The notes beneath the pieces were generated by a model. That model did not search any database. It was not told where the DNA came from and was given only the letters and a program-made list of their open reading frames with translations. From Geothermovivens sp964644845 (GTDB taxonomy: Bacteria > Zhuqueibacterota > Zhuqueibacteria > Oleimicrobiales > Geothermoviventaceae), in NCBI GenBank assembly GCA_964644845.1, contig CAZXXS010000106.1:1-61042 (forward strand): 61,042 nucleotides of DNA. Direction: 5' to 3'. The translations under genes and the position numbers were made by a program. The first letter of the stretch is position 1. Each line of letters begins with the position of its first letter. Below, piece after piece: positions 1 through 9,997 of the stretch.

Positions 1-1
1 T

Positions 2-3000
2 ACCCTCGCGCTTGCGGGTAGCGGGTTCGCGCAGGCGATTGACGTCACGCTGCCAGAAGCCTCTGCCCCTGCGGGCAAAAACAAGACGATCTACGTGGAT
101 GTGGGCAACACTACTGGTAGGGGCGTGTACTCTTGCGACCTAACGATTGCCTTCGACCCCAGTCTGCTCTCAGTGAACAGCGTCTCAACTGGAGGTACGA
201 TCGCTTCCATTTGGGGTCCACCCACCTACCGGGTGGAGAACGGCCAAATCCATGTCGGCATGGGCGGCACCGATGCCCTGAGTGGCTCCGGTCACTTGCT
301 GCGAATTGACCTGCACGTCGCGGACAACGCAAATGTCGGGCAGAGCACGCAGCTCGCGTTTGTGAACTTCCAGTTCAACGAAGGATCCCCGGCAGCCACC
401 ACACACGACGGCAGCTTCACCGTGATCCCCGACACCGAGCCGCCAGTGTTCACACAGGGACCGGTAATCAGGAACGTCACCTCCCACTCTGCCGACGTTG
501 TCTTCCGCACGGACGAACCCGCCAAAGCCGTGATCGAGTACGGCTCCGACACGAACTACGGCAGCACGATCACCCTCGACGACTACCGCAGCTCCCGCAG
601 CGTCACCATCCACCCTCTGGCGCCTTCGACGCAGTACCACTGCCGCGTCTCGGTGACTGACGAACACGGCAACGGTCCAACCGTTAGTGAGGACCTGGTC
701 TTTTCTACGTCCGACATCGTGGTGAGCCTGCCGGAAATCGTTGGTGATCCGGGGGTTGACGTGCTGGTGCCGGTCAACGTGACGGATCTCAGCGAACAAG
801 ACATCACGCAGGTGCACCTGGTTGTGGAGTACGCTCCCGAGTTCGTCAGTGCGACGAGTGTCTCCACAGATGGAACCATCGCCTCAGCCTGGCCCCAGCC
901 AACCTTTTCGGCCAGCCCGGGCCGACTTGACATTTCGCTTTCGGGCGCAACACCCCTCACCGGGGCCGGCGCGCTGGTGCGCATCACATTTCACGTGGCA
1001 GACAACGCCCCGGTCGGGCACGACGTAGCCCTTCTAATCAGCGAAGCTTCGTTGAACAACGGGTTCGTGCCAAGTGTCCGAAAAAATGGCAAGCTCCTGA
1101 TTCGCGACACACTGCCTCCCGTCATTCAAACCGGACCCACCGTTGAAGAGCTCACCGCTCACACGGCGAGAATCGTCTGGCAGACCAATGAGCGCGCCAC
1201 TTCTGTGGTGGAGTTTGGCACGACGGCATCCTACGGCCACAGGCGCGAGCAGGCCGGTCTGGCGTCGCAGCACGCGGTTGTGCTGCGCGGTTTGCGGCCT
1301 GAAGTCACGTACCACTTCAGAGTGGCCAGTACAGACTCGAGTGGCAACGGACCAACCTACAGCGACGACGCTACGTTCACAACACCGGCGTTTGCAGGTC
1401 CTGTTCTTCAGCTTCCAGACACCACGGTGCACAGCGGAGATGCTTTCGACCTGCCTCTCGTTCTGCGCGGCACGCCGGACCAGCCTCTACGCGAACTGAA
1501 GTACTTCCTGTCGTTCGACCCAGTCCTTCTGGAATTCGTCCGTGTAGACCCAAACAACGGCCTCCTCGGCGACTGGCAAATCGTGGAAGAGCGACACGGC
1601 AGCGGTTTTGTTGCCTTTCACGCGCGTTCTGGCAGTCCTGTCACTTCCGCCGGGGTCTTGATGACCCTTCGCTTCCAGGCAGCATCCGGCGTTCTCGGGG
1701 ACAAACTAAGTCCCGTCCGGTTCTTGCTCGCAGAGGCGAACGGCAGGCTTCTCGAAATCGGCGCTGAGGATGCCAGCGTGACCGTGCGGGGAACGCCCGA
1801 CAACACGCCCCCTTTGTTTCTCGATGGGCCCGTCGTCGAGGCCTCCTCAACTTCTGGTGTCCGTGTTAGCTGGGTCGTCGACGAACCGGGGCGCTACGTG
1901 ATTGACTACGGGTCCACGACTTCTTACGGTAGCACCGTCTCTGGAACCTGCGAGGACGGCTTCAACGAAGCCGCAGTAACCGATCTGACGCCTGGAGCGA
2001 CTTACCACTTTCGCGTGTCCATCTGGGATGCAGGCGGCAACGGACCTTCCCGTTCCGAAGACGTGCCTTTTCAACTTCCAGCTGCGCAGGACGTGACGGT
2101 GCGACTCGACCGCCAGAGTCATCCACCTGGAGCTGAGTTCGATTGGCCCATTCTCACCACTGATTTGAGTGGCAAAGCCGTGTACTCGGCCGACATCGCG
2201 GTGCGTTTCAACCCCGACGTGCTCGAATGCCTTTCCGCCAGTACCCAGGGTACGCGCGCAAGCGGCTGGGGTGACCCCGTCTACACCATCTCTGCAGGCA
2301 AAATCATTGTGGCCATGGGAGGCATTGACGCCTTGACCGGCAGCGGAGCGCTCGTCAAGATCCGGTTCAAGGTTAAGCCAGACGCGCCGTTTGGTGCGAC
2401 CAGTCTCGTGTGGTTCGAGAAATTCGTGTACAACGAAGGGACACCTGCCACCCGCTACACGGGCAACGTGTTCACCGTTCGAGATAACCTCGCCCCCGCG
2501 CTCACCGACGGGCCGGCAACCTTTGGGATTGCCCGAACCCGTGCCAGTGTGTACTGGGTAACGGACGAACCGGCCACCACGTTGCTCGACTACGGGCTGA
2601 CCTCCGTCGACGAGAACCACGTCGTCGACACGGAACTGAAACGTGTCCACGTGCTGGAACTGGACAACCTCGAGCCCGGTGCAACCTACGTTTATCAGGT
2701 GGGCAGCGTCGACGCCACTGGCAACGGCCCAACGCAGAGCCGCGAAGAGTCGTTCGCCACAGCACAGGCTGCACATCTTGTCCTCGCCGCGGGACACGTG
2801 GCAGCGGACCGGGGACAAACCTTTAACTTGCCCATCCGATTGACCGAAAATACAGGCGCCGACGTTTACTCCCTAAAGTTCAACCTTACGTTTCCAGCCT
2901 ACCTTCTCGAGTACCTGTCTGCCTCTCAAGTCGGGTGTCTCACTCAGGGCTGGCCAGCCGCTCAGGTTTCACTTACCGACAGCACACTCCACGTGGAAAT

Positions 3001-6000
3001 GAGCGGCACTGCGGCGTTGTCGGACACAGGTTGCATCTTGAATCTCCAAATGCGTGTCCGGTCCGCTGGGGTGTACGGTGCCAGCGTTCCCCTCCTTCTC
3101 AGTTCCGCGTTCGTTAACGGCGAAGCGTTGACGACCGGGCTCGTTGCCGGGACGTTCGTTCTCACAGACCGCACACCACCTGCCTTCACCGAACCGCCGT
3201 CGGCTCTGGACGTTCAAAACACCTCGGCCACCGTGGTGTGGGCCAGCAGTGAGCCCGCCCGGGCGAAATTGCACTACGGGACGACAACGGCCTACGGTAC
3301 CACCGTCCAACAGGACACATTTCGCGCCGTGCAGCGCCTGAAGATCACTGGTCTTCAACCGGGCACCACTTACCACTGCAAGGTTAGCCTGTGGGACACC
3401 CTCGGGAACGGACCCACGGAATCCGGAGACTTCACGTTCAGCACGAGCAGCGGCAACGAAGTGCGGGTCACACTCCCGACCAGGGAAGCACCCATCGGCG
3501 ACACCGTACGCGTTGCCGTACAAGTTTCCGACGTTGGCGCTTTTCACATCACGAAGTTCAACTTTGCTTTGAAGGTTCCCCACACAAGCTTTGACGGCGC
3601 CTCCGTGGAAACCCGGGGGAGTCTGACGGAGACCTGGCCCTCACCTCAGGTACTCTACCAGGGGGACACACTGCGCGTTGTCGCCGAAGGTGCCCAGGCC
3701 CTCTCCGGCCAGGGAGCGCTGGTCTGGCTTGTCCTGCACGTGCGCCCCGACGCACCTGCGGGAACCTTTGTCCCCCTGCTTTTTTTCGATTTCTCTTTCA
3801 ACGACGGCACGGTGCCGGTCATCGCCTCCGGCACGGTGTGGCACCTCCGCGATGTAACCCCACCGAGGTTCGTCGGTCAACCCTCTACACCGCTCGTCAC
3901 GGCACACACGGCCATCATCGCCTGGGAAACCGACGAACTCAGCACCGGCCTCGTCGATTACGGGACCAGCACCACTTACGGCAACTCCACCCGGGACGAC
4001 ACTGTCCGTACAGCCCATCAGGTAACCCTGCTGGATCTTACTCCGGCCACTACCTACCATTTCCGGGTGTCAGCGTGGGACACTGCGGGAAATGGACCAA
4101 CTCGGAGTGACGACCTGATTTTTCAGACCCTCTCCGAGACAGTGAACGTCCGGTTGCCTCAGGTAGAAGCTGCTCGAGGAGCCGAGGTGGACGTCCCGGT
4201 GATGGTTTCCCAGCTCACGGGCTTTGGGATCAAGAGCTGGACCTTTGCCGTTTCGTTCAATCCGGCCTACTTGAGCCCCCTTGGCGCCACCACCGTAGGC
4301 ACCTTGAGCGAGGCGTGGGGATCGGCTGCGTTCTCCGCCTCGGACACGGTTGTCACCGTGTCAGCCTCGGGTTCTTCAGCCCTTTCCGGGAACGGCATTC
4401 TGGTCTGGTTGCGCTTCTCGGTTTCGGGAGCTGCTCAGGTTGGGCAGACCCTGTCCCTCCACTGGGTCACGTTCCGGTTCAATTCGGGCTACCCAAAGGT
4501 AGCCACGGAGGACGGGACCGTGCTTGTGAAACGCGGTGCGGTTGCTGGAGGCATTCCCGTAACGCTGCCCGACACCACACTCAGCCGTGGAGAGACCGCC
4601 CTTCTTCCTCTGTACGTCGGCAACGTGACCGGAAAAGGCATCTATTCTGTCCAGGGAACGCTTCGTTTCCGCACCGCAGTTGTGCAGATTGATCAAGTCC
4701 TGTCAGCTTCTTCTCTTACACAGAACTGGGGTTCTCCGAGCTACACCTCTGGGCCGGATTCGATTGCGTTCAGTATTTCCGGGAGTGAAGCGTTGGCCGA
4801 CAGCGGGGTGCTCATGTGGGTGAGAGCAAGCGTGCCAGAGGAGGCCTCACCAGGGGACACGACCACACTGACGCTGGTCCATTTCCGCTTCAACCAGGGC
4901 AGGCCTGCGGCTGACGTCCGCAATGGCCGTGTTCGCGTGCGACGAGAACGGGATGTGATTTCCGGGAGGGTTGTCAACGCCCGCACGGAACAGCCGATTC
5001 CTGACGCACTGGTAACCGCGGTGGGTGAGGCCACGGGGTCACACAGGACAGCGCGGAGCACAGCGTCTGGTGTTTTTCGGCTCACAGATCTTGACACCAC
5101 GGAAACTTACACGGTTTGGGCCACCGCCGACAGTTTTACCAGCTCCGACACCCTGCGGGGTGTGCCAGCAGGTACGCAAAATCTCGTGTTTCGTCTTGTT
5201 CCAAAAGACGGACAAATCCTCGGTTGGGTGCGCGAACGCGGCACGGCCTACCCCCTCAGTGGAGCCGTGCTGGTAGCCGACGATGGCCACGGACACTACG
5301 CTTCCACCAACTCGGACTCGGTGGGATTCTTCCTGCTGCGATCCCTCCCGAGAGTTCATCCCTACGCACTTACGGTGACGAAGTTCGGTTACCGCGACAC
5401 AACCGTCGCTGGCCTGTTACCGGACACGACGCTCACCGTTCTGCTCACGCCGCTCACCGGTCGCATTCACGGTTGGGTTAAGCTACGTGATGGCTCTCCT
5501 CTGCCCCAGGTTCCCGTTTACGCCCGCAGTACCACCGTCTCCGCTCGCGTGGAAAGCACGCTCACTACAGCCCAAGGAGAGTTTACTTTCGACCAGCTCG
5601 TGGTCGACCGCTACCTCGTGTATCCGGTCAAGGCTGGCTACGTGTCCAAACCGGCGCAGGAAACCGTGACACTAAATCCGAACGCCACCGTGGAGCTGTC
5701 GTTCCAGCTGAAAGAAGCGGTGCTCGCTTCCCTCGTGCTGGACGGACCATCGGAAATCCCGAATGATCAGCCCAGCTCCTACAGCTACACGGCTTTGACG
5801 GACAGCGGTGAAACCATCGTTCTGGCTCAGGTGCACTGGCAGCTGGTTCCAAATGCGGCCGGCACGGCGGTTTCTGGCAAAGTTTACCCAAACCCCGCGT
5901 TCTTCGGACCCGCGTCGGTCATCGTGACAGATCCGCTGACCGGAATTGCCGACACGCTGGGAGTCCTCATTTACGCCGCAGTGTCGACGGCCGCAGAAAC

Positions 6001-6694
6001 GCGACTTCACGACGACACCGGACTCAGGCTGGTCATGCCGGCTGGCGCGCTGGAGCAGAGCGAACACGTCTACCTTGAGCGCCCCGATCTACCGGGCTTG
6101 AAAAAGTACGCAAACGAAGGTAGCCAGGTAGGATTTGCTTACAAGCTGCGGCCTTCCGGTGTTGAGTTCTCCAAAGCGGTCACCCTGTCGCTTCCCCTAC
6201 CAGCACATCAGGGCAACGGCAACTTTGTTGCGGCCGAGTGGCGCGAATCCGACGCAACCTGGCAGCAACTGGAAACCGGCCAGCTTACGGACAGCTCGAT
6301 TACCGTGAACGTGACCCATCTGGGGCTCTTCTCTGTTCTGCGCCTCTCTGAACCGCTGGGTGTGCGCGATGTCCGCTTTGCACCGAATCCTTTCTCTCCC
6401 CTGGTTGACACAGACGGCGACGGCCACCCCGGTGTGCGAATCTCGTTCGTGGCAAACTCCAATCAGGCCCGGCAACCCTTTGCGACGGTCACCGTGCACA
6501 ACGCTGTCGGGCAGATTGTTCGCAAACTCCTTGACGGTGAGCCCGTGGCAAAAGGCACGCCCACCATTCTTTACTGGGACGGGCGCACCGACGCGGGTTA
6601 CGAAGCAAGAAACGGTCGTTACTTCGTTCGCATTCAGGTGCGCGATCCCTCCGGTACGAAAGAGTACCTTGGAAGCATCGTGCTGGTCAAGTGA
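2..6694 (+). CDS. Giant cohesin/FN3 repeat surface protein (5' end outside window)
   Basis: The frame is open to the left edge. The first visible residues (TLALAGSGFAQA, then IDVTLPEA) look like the end of a signal peptide, so only the first few codons are missing and the GTG at 95 is not the start. I count eight cohesin-like domains, beginning near nt 38, 713, 1393, 2086, 2766, 3453, 4136 and 4553; each has a 'LP...G...V.V.V..LTG..V.S' opening and an 'ALSGSG.LV.I.F.V' close. Six FN3-like domains ('D..PP.F..GP ... V.W.TDEPA...DYG...YG') separate the first seven. Then come three carboxypeptidase-regulatory-like domains (about 4955-5710), a ZU5-like segment and a FlgD/T9SS-type C-terminus (YFVRIQVRD ... 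IVLVK). It is probably exported as a scaffold or adhesin. Cohesins bind dockerins in cellulosomes, but outside them they are common as plain structural domains; no dockerin is apparent here. Confidence 0.85.
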   Translation, partial: TLALAGSGFAQAIDVTLPEASAPAGKNKTIYVDVGNTTGRGVYSCDLTIAFDPSLLSVNSVSTGGTIASIWGPPTYRVENGQIHVGMGGTDALSGSGHLLRIDLHVADNANVGQSTQLAFVNFQFNEGSPAATTHDGSFTVIPDTEPPVFTQGPVIRNVTSHSADVVFRTDEPAKAVIEYGSDTNYGSTITLDDYRSSRSVTIHPLAPSTQYHCRVSVTDEHGNGPTVSEDLVFSTSDIVVSLPEIVGDPGVDVLVPVNVTDLSEQDITQVHLVVEYAPEFVSATSVSTDGTIASAWPQPTFSASPGRLDISLSGATPLTGAGALVRITFHVADNAPVGHDVALLISEASLNNGFVPSVRKNGKLLIRDTLPPVIQTGPTVEELTAHTARIVWQTNERATSVVEFGTTASYGHRREQAGLASQHAVVLRGLRPEVTYHFRVASTDSSGNGPTYSDDATFTTPAFAGPVLQLPDTTVHSGDAFDLPLVLRGTPDQPLRELKYFLSFDPVLLEFVRVDPNNGLLGDWQIVEERHGSGFVAFHARSGSPVTSAGVLMTLRFQAASGVLGDKLSPVRFLLAEANGRLLEIGAEDASVTVRGTPDNTPPLFLDGPVVEASSTSGVRVSWVVDEPGRYVIDYGSTTSYGSTVSGTCEDGFNEAAVTDLTPGATYHFRVSIWDAGGNGPSRSEDVPFQLPAAQDVTVRLDRQSHPPGAEFDWPILTTDLSGKAVYSADIAVRFNPDVLECLSASTQGTRASGWGDPVYTISAGKIIVAMGGIDALTGSGALVKIRFKVKPDAPFGATSLVWFEKFVYNEGTPATRYTGNVFTVRDNLAPALTDGPATFGIARTRASVYWVTDEPATTLLDYGLTSVDENHVVDTELKRVHVLELDNLEPGATYVYQVGSVDATGNGPTQSREESFATAQAAHLVLAAGHVAADRGQTFNLPIRLTENTGADVYSLKFNLTFPAYLLEYLSASQVGCLTQGWPAAQVSLTDSTLHVEMSGTAALSDTGCILNLQMRVRSAGVYGASVPLLLSSAFVNGEALTTGLVAGTFVLTDRTPPAFTEPPSALDVQNTSATVVWASSEPARAKLHYGTTTAYGTTVQQDTFRAVQRLKITGLQPGTTYHCKVSLWDTLGNGPTESGDFTFSTSSGNEVRVTLPTREAPIGDTVRVAVQVSDVGAFHITKFNFALKVPHTSFDGASVETRGSLTETWPSPQVLYQGDTLRVVAEGAQALSGQGALVWLVLHVRPDAPAGTFVPLLFFDFSFNDGTVPVIASGTVWHLRDVTPPRFVGQPSTPLVTAHTAIIAWETDELSTGLVDYGTSTTYGNSTRDDTVRTAHQVTLLDLTPATTYHFRVSAWDTAGNGPTRSDDLIFQTLSETVNVRLPQVEAARGAEVDVPVMVSQLTGFGIKSWTFAVSFNPAYLSPLGATTVGTLSEAWGSAAFSASDTVVTVSASGSSALSGNGILVWLRFSVSGAAQVGQTLSLHWVTFRFNSGYPKVATEDGTVLVKRGAVAGGIPVTLPDTTLSRGETALLPLYVGNVTGKGIYSVQGTLRFRTAVVQIDQVLSASSLTQNWGSPSYTSGPDSIAFSISGSEALADSGVLMWVRASVPEEASPGDTTTLTLVHFRFNQGRPAADVRNGRVRVRRERDVISGRVVNARTEQPIPDALVTAVGEATGSHRTARSTASGVFRLTDLDTTETYTVWATADSFTSSDTLRGVPAGTQNLVFRLVPKDGQILGWVRERGTAYPLSGAVLVADDGHGHYASTNSDSVGFFLLRSLPRVHPYALTVTKFGYRDTTVAGLLPDTTLTVLLTPLTGRIHGWVKLRDGSPLPQVPVYARSTTVSARVESTLTTAQGEFTFDQLVVDRYLVYPVKAGYVSKPAQETVTLNPNATVELSFQLKEAVLASLVLDGPSEIPNDQPSSYSYTALTDSGETIVLAQVHWQLVPNAAGTAVSGKVYPNPAFFGPASVIVTDPLTGIADTLGVLIYAAVSTAAETRLHDDTGLRLVMPAGALEQSEHVYLERPDLPGLKKYANEGSQVGFAYKLRPSGVEFSKAVTLSLPLPAHQGNGNFVAAEWRESDATWQQLETGQLTDSSITVNVTHLGLFSVLRLSEPLGVRDVRFAPNPFSPLVDTDGDGHPGVRISFVANSNQARQPFATVTVHNAVGQIVRKLLDGEPVAKGTPTILYWDGRTDAGYEARNGRYFVRIQVRDPSGTKEYLGSIVLVK

Positions 6695-7650
6695 CGAGGC
6701 AATTCTCAGTGAAGAAGACGCTGCAAATATTCGTGCACCTCGGTTTCTGCTCAACGCTGCTGACGGGATTTGTTTCTTCCTTAGCGGCCCAGCATCTCAC
6801 GGGTCTGGCCGGAGCGTTTGCACCCGTTGGCGTGTCGGCACGGACAACCGCACTTGGCGGCGCTCGGGTTGTCACTTCGATCGGCCCTGACGCCCTTTTC
6901 GGCAATCCTGCAGCTCTGCCTTTCTACTCCTCGCGTACGGTGGCTTTCCACTACTTTCGGTTGCTCGGTTTGCTCCCCTACCTTGCCGCAACTGCCGACT
7001 TCCGCCTGCCCGGAAATTCCTGGGGGGGAATCGGTCTCTCCTCAAACGGCGACGCTCTTTACCGCGAAAACACGCTTGTCCTCGCTTATTCCCGTCCTTT
7101 CATGTGGCGGGGCAAAGCTGTTGATGTTGGTGCAGCGTTGAGTCTCCGCTACGCCAGCTTCGGCAACAGTGGTAGTGCCCCGGGCTCCGTCTCCGGCAAC
7201 GCTGTCGGCGCTGGTCTCTCACTCGGCGCTCGCCTCTGGCTAACGGATCGCCTGGCTCTTGGTCTTCTCCTGCAAGATGCCCCCAACTACCTGCGCTGGT
7301 CCACTTCGTCCAGGGGCTCCGCGTACGCCGAGGGCCTACCTGTGCATGCAGCAATCGGTGCAGGGGCCTTCGATGTCGCCGGAATGACATTGGCTTTCGA
7401 CTGGGACAAGTCCCTTTACCGTGAAACCTTCGATCGCATTCGCTTTGGTGTGGAACGCTCCGTGCTGAGTCTCTTTGCACTGCGCGTCGGCTACGCTACT
7501 GCCTTGGCCAATCCAGACTACACAGCATACAGTCTTGGTCTCGGGGCGCAGTACCAGGTAAGCCCCGACCGACTTGCCCATTTTGACCTGTCGTACACGC
7601 TTCAGGAACTTCCAAACATCCTCCGGGTCAGCTTCTACTTCACTTTCTGA
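6691..7650 (+). CDS. PorV/PorQ-like outer-membrane beta-barrel protein
   Basis: A 319-residue protein with a signal peptide (KKTLQIFVHLGFCSTLLTG...LAAQ). Its N-terminus 'VSARTTALGGARVV...PDALFGNPAAL' is the hallmark of the PorV/PorQ (UPF0164) family, here with the usual 'D...A.F.NPA' motif. The rest alternates polar and aromatic residues as in a barrel and ends in an aromatic residue (FYFTF), typical for outer-membrane insertion. The GTG start overlaps the stop of the preceding surface protein by four bases (GTGA); a second GTG at 6709 is possible. PorV-type barrels carry T9SS cargo across the surface, so translational coupling to a cargo-like gene suggests a dedicated partner. That pairing is inference. 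Confidence 0.8.
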   Translation: MTRQFSVKKTLQIFVHLGFCSTLLTGFVSSLAAQHLTGLAGAFAPVGVSARTTALGGARVVTSIGPDALFGNPAALPFYSSRTVAFHYFRLLGLLPYLAATADFRLPGNSWGGIGLSSNGDALYRENTLVLAYSRPFMWRGKAVDVGAALSLRYASFGNSGSAPGSVSGNAVGAGLSLGARLWLTDRLALGLLLQDAPNYLRWSTSSRGSAYAEGLPVHAAIGAGAFDVAGMTLAFDWDKSLYRETFDRIRFGVERSVLSLFALRVGYATALANPDYTAYSLGLGAQYQVSPDRLAHFDLSYTLQELPNILRVSFYFTF

Positions 7651-7850
7651 TCGTTGCTGTCCGCCTGCGATCAACCGATTGGCACTCGCCTGCTTTGGCT
7701 CCAGGTAATCGGGCCCTCTCGCCGTCGCCACGGGAGTTCCCGCGGATCTCTTCCTGGAGCAACCCGGGGTTCTGGCCAGCCTCGTTTTCGACACCTTCTG
7801 TCTGGCCTTTGTAGCACTGTCCCTCACCGTGAAATTCTCGCAAAAAGCGT

Positions 7851-7879
7851 TTGCATTTCCAGCAGCTTGTCGCTAAATT
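7851..7879 (+). promoter_or_regulatory. Candidate sigma-70-type promoter before the acyl-CoA ligase
   Basis: TTGCAT at 7851-7856, a 17-base spacer and TAAATT at 7874-7879, about 55 bases before the GTG start of the ligase gene. The match is moderate and based on spacing and hexamers only. Confidence 0.35.
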
Positions 7880-7934
7880 TCCCGTGCAAAGTGAATGAGA
7901 TTCAGCGAAAAATATCCGGAGGGAGGAACTCACG

Positions 7935-9764
7935 GTGGAAGGTAAAACCGTAGCCACACCACCTCAAGACACGGCGGCCGCCAAGGCGAGTGCGAAGGCC
8001 GCCACCACCCCCGCATCGGAACCCTCAATCCCCCCGTTCGACTTCGATCACCTGCTCACGCTCCCCGAAATTCTTCGTCGCAGCGCTCGCCTGCATCCCA
8101 AGAGGGATGCCATCCTTGTACGCCGCAAGGACGTCATCGAGCGCCTCAGCTACGAAGAGCTGGACCGCATGGTCGACGAAGTCGCCTGGGGTTTGCTGGC
8201 GCTCGGCCTACAGCCGGATGACAAGGTCGCTTTCCTCGCCGAAAATCGCCCGGAATGGGTCGCGGTCTACTTCGCAGTTCAGCGGGCCGGCGGTGTTTCC
8301 GTTCCCCTGGACCCCCAGCTTGGTGTGTCCGAGGTGCGGCACCTGCTGAACCAATCGGAAGCCAAGTTTGTTTTCACCTCCGCCCGCTACGCCGACCTCG
8401 TCACCGAGGCCGTCAACGGGGCGGAGCAGATCCAGCGGGTGATTTTCTTCGACCCAAACGCCAACGGCACCGAACGTTCCATGACGTTTGAGGAGCTTCG
8501 CGAGCTGGGTCGCGCTTCCACCCGCGAGTTTCCAAAGCGCAACCTGGACGATCTGGCGGCCATCATTTTCACATCAGGCACCACGGGGGTTTCCAAAGGT
8601 GTGATGCTGACCCACAGGAATCTGGCGTCCAACTGCGCGTCCTCCATGTTGCTTTTCCCGATCCTCGACCACGACGTCTTCTACGCACTTCTGCCCCTGC
8701 ACCACACCTTTCCGGCCATGGCCGCCATGATTTTGCCGATCGGCGCTGGCGTTACCATCACAATCGGCGGCAGTCTCAAATCGCGCGACATCCTCGACGA
8801 CATCGCCAAGACAAAGGTCACAATCTTCACGGGTGTCCCCCTGTTGTTCGAGAAGATGATCCAGGGCATCCTGCGCGAAGTGGGCAAGAAACCGGCTCAT
8901 GTGCGCGCCCTTTTCAAGACCATGCTCGGCATTTCCAAGTTTTCGCTTAAGTACCTGCACGCCCGGGCCGGCAAGAAGTTGTTCCAGGGGTTACGCGAGA
9001 AAGCCGGCATGACGTCTCTTCGCCTGCTTGTCTCCGGCGGAGCCCCCATTAGTCCAGATGTTCTGGAAATGTACAACTACCTTGGTTTCCAGTTCGTCCA
9101 GGGCTACGGGCTCACCGAAACCTCTCCGGTGCTGTCGATGTCACCGCCAGACAAGCTGAAACCGCGAAGTGTAGGTCCGCCTGTCAAGGGCGCCGAGATC
9201 CGAATCGTCAATCCTGACGAGCACGGCGTTGGTGAGATCGTCGTTCGAGGCCCAATGGTCATGAAGGGCTACTACAAGAACCCCAAGGAAACCGCCAAGG
9301 TGCTGAAGGACGGCTGGTTCTACACTGGCGACCTCGGCTGGATCGACAAAGACGGTTTCCTCTACATTGCCGGGCGGGCCAAAAACGTAATCGTGACAAA
9401 GGGCGGTAAGAACGTCTTCCCTGAGGAAATCGAGGAGAAGCTGCTGAAAAGTCCGTTCATCGAGGAAGTGCTTGTTGTCGGGAGACAAACGGACAAGGGT
9501 GAGGAGTACATCCACGCCATCGTCTACCCAAACTTTGAGGAACTGGACCGCTACGCTGCCGAACACGCGATGGAGTCACTGTCGGAGGAAGAAATCGAGG
9601 ACATCATTCGTAAGGAGATCCGTCAGCTCACCGCCGAGCTGCCACCTTACAAGTCCGTCTCAAGCTTCGAGATCATCGAAGAGGAGTTTCCCAAAACCTC
9701 CACACGAAAAATCAAACGTTACCTGTTCCAGCACAAAATCGTTGGCGTTGGCGCGAAGAAGTAA
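7935..9764 (+). CDS. Long-chain acyl-CoA synthetase (AMP-forming)
   Basis: A 609-residue ANL-superfamily enzyme expected to activate a fatty or other carboxylic acid to its acyl-AMP and then acyl-CoA in the cytoplasm. Visible motifs: phosphate-binding loop IFTSGTTGVSKG near 211-222, substrate/adenine motif GYGLTETSPVLS near 390-401, YTGDLGWIDKDGFLYIAGR near 463-481 with the hinge aspartate and arginine, and the C-terminal domain with catalytic-lysine context 'PKTSTRKIKRYL' near 590. The first 35 residues form an Ala/Pro/Thr-rich extension before the adenylation domain. The GTG start at 7935 has a strong ribosome binding site (GGAGGGAGGA). It carries no carrier-protein or condensation domain, so it is a free ligase and not an NRPS module. 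Substrate chain length cannot be read from the sequence. Confidence 0.9.
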   Translation: MEGKTVATPPQDTAAAKASAKAATTPASEPSIPPFDFDHLLTLPEILRRSARLHPKRDAILVRRKDVIERLSYEELDRMVDEVAWGLLALGLQPDDKVAFLAENRPEWVAVYFAVQRAGGVSVPLDPQLGVSEVRHLLNQSEAKFVFTSARYADLVTEAVNGAEQIQRVIFFDPNANGTERSMTFEELRELGRASTREFPKRNLDDLAAIIFTSGTTGVSKGVMLTHRNLASNCASSMLLFPILDHDVFYALLPLHHTFPAMAAMILPIGAGVTITIGGSLKSRDILDDIAKTKVTIFTGVPLLFEKMIQGILREVGKKPAHVRALFKTMLGISKFSLKYLHARAGKKLFQGLREKAGMTSLRLLVSGGAPISPDVLEMYNYLGFQFVQGYGLTETSPVLSMSPPDKLKPRSVGPPVKGAEIRIVNPDEHGVGEIVVRGPMVMKGYYKNPKETAKVLKDGWFYTGDLGWIDKDGFLYIAGRAKNVIVTKGGKNVFPEEIEEKLLKSPFIEEVLVVGRQTDKGEEYIHAIVYPNFEELDRYAAEHAMESLSEEEIEDIIRKEIRQLTAELPPYKSVSSFEIIEEEFPKTSTRKIKRYLFQHKIVGVGAKK

Positions 9765-9787
9765 TTTCGCTTCTTCTCCGGGCAATC

Positions 9788-9821
9788 AAAAAGGCAGGGT
9801 CCGGTGGGCCCTGCCTTTTTT
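9788..9821. terminator. Strong bidirectional intrinsic terminator
   Basis: A perfect 12-bp stem (AAAAAGGCAGGG / CCCTGCCTTTTT) with a 9-base loop, followed by T on the plus strand and by T on the minus strand through the A-run. It lies 24 bases after the acyl-CoA ligase stop and about 180 bases beyond the end of the convergent MFS gene, so it can serve both. Confidence 0.92.
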
Positions 9822-9997
9822 CATCCACTGCGTGCGTTTTGATCACGTGTTCGGTTCGCCTCTTGCTCCCCAGAAAGAACACCACTGTCGCCTGTCCGGA
9901 TGTTCCTTGAAATTCACGCGTTCCGGTTCTCCGCAGCGTTGGGTCACTGAGTGGCTGCTGTCCAACGCGCCGCCACTTCTCCGCCGCGCTTTTGTGT

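Noticed and set aside
7935..9764. The acyl-CoA ligase as a stand-alone NRPS adenylation enzyme tied to the MbtH island
   Set aside because: It lies 46 kb away, has fatty-acyl-ligase style motifs and no carrier domain, and sits alone between terminators.
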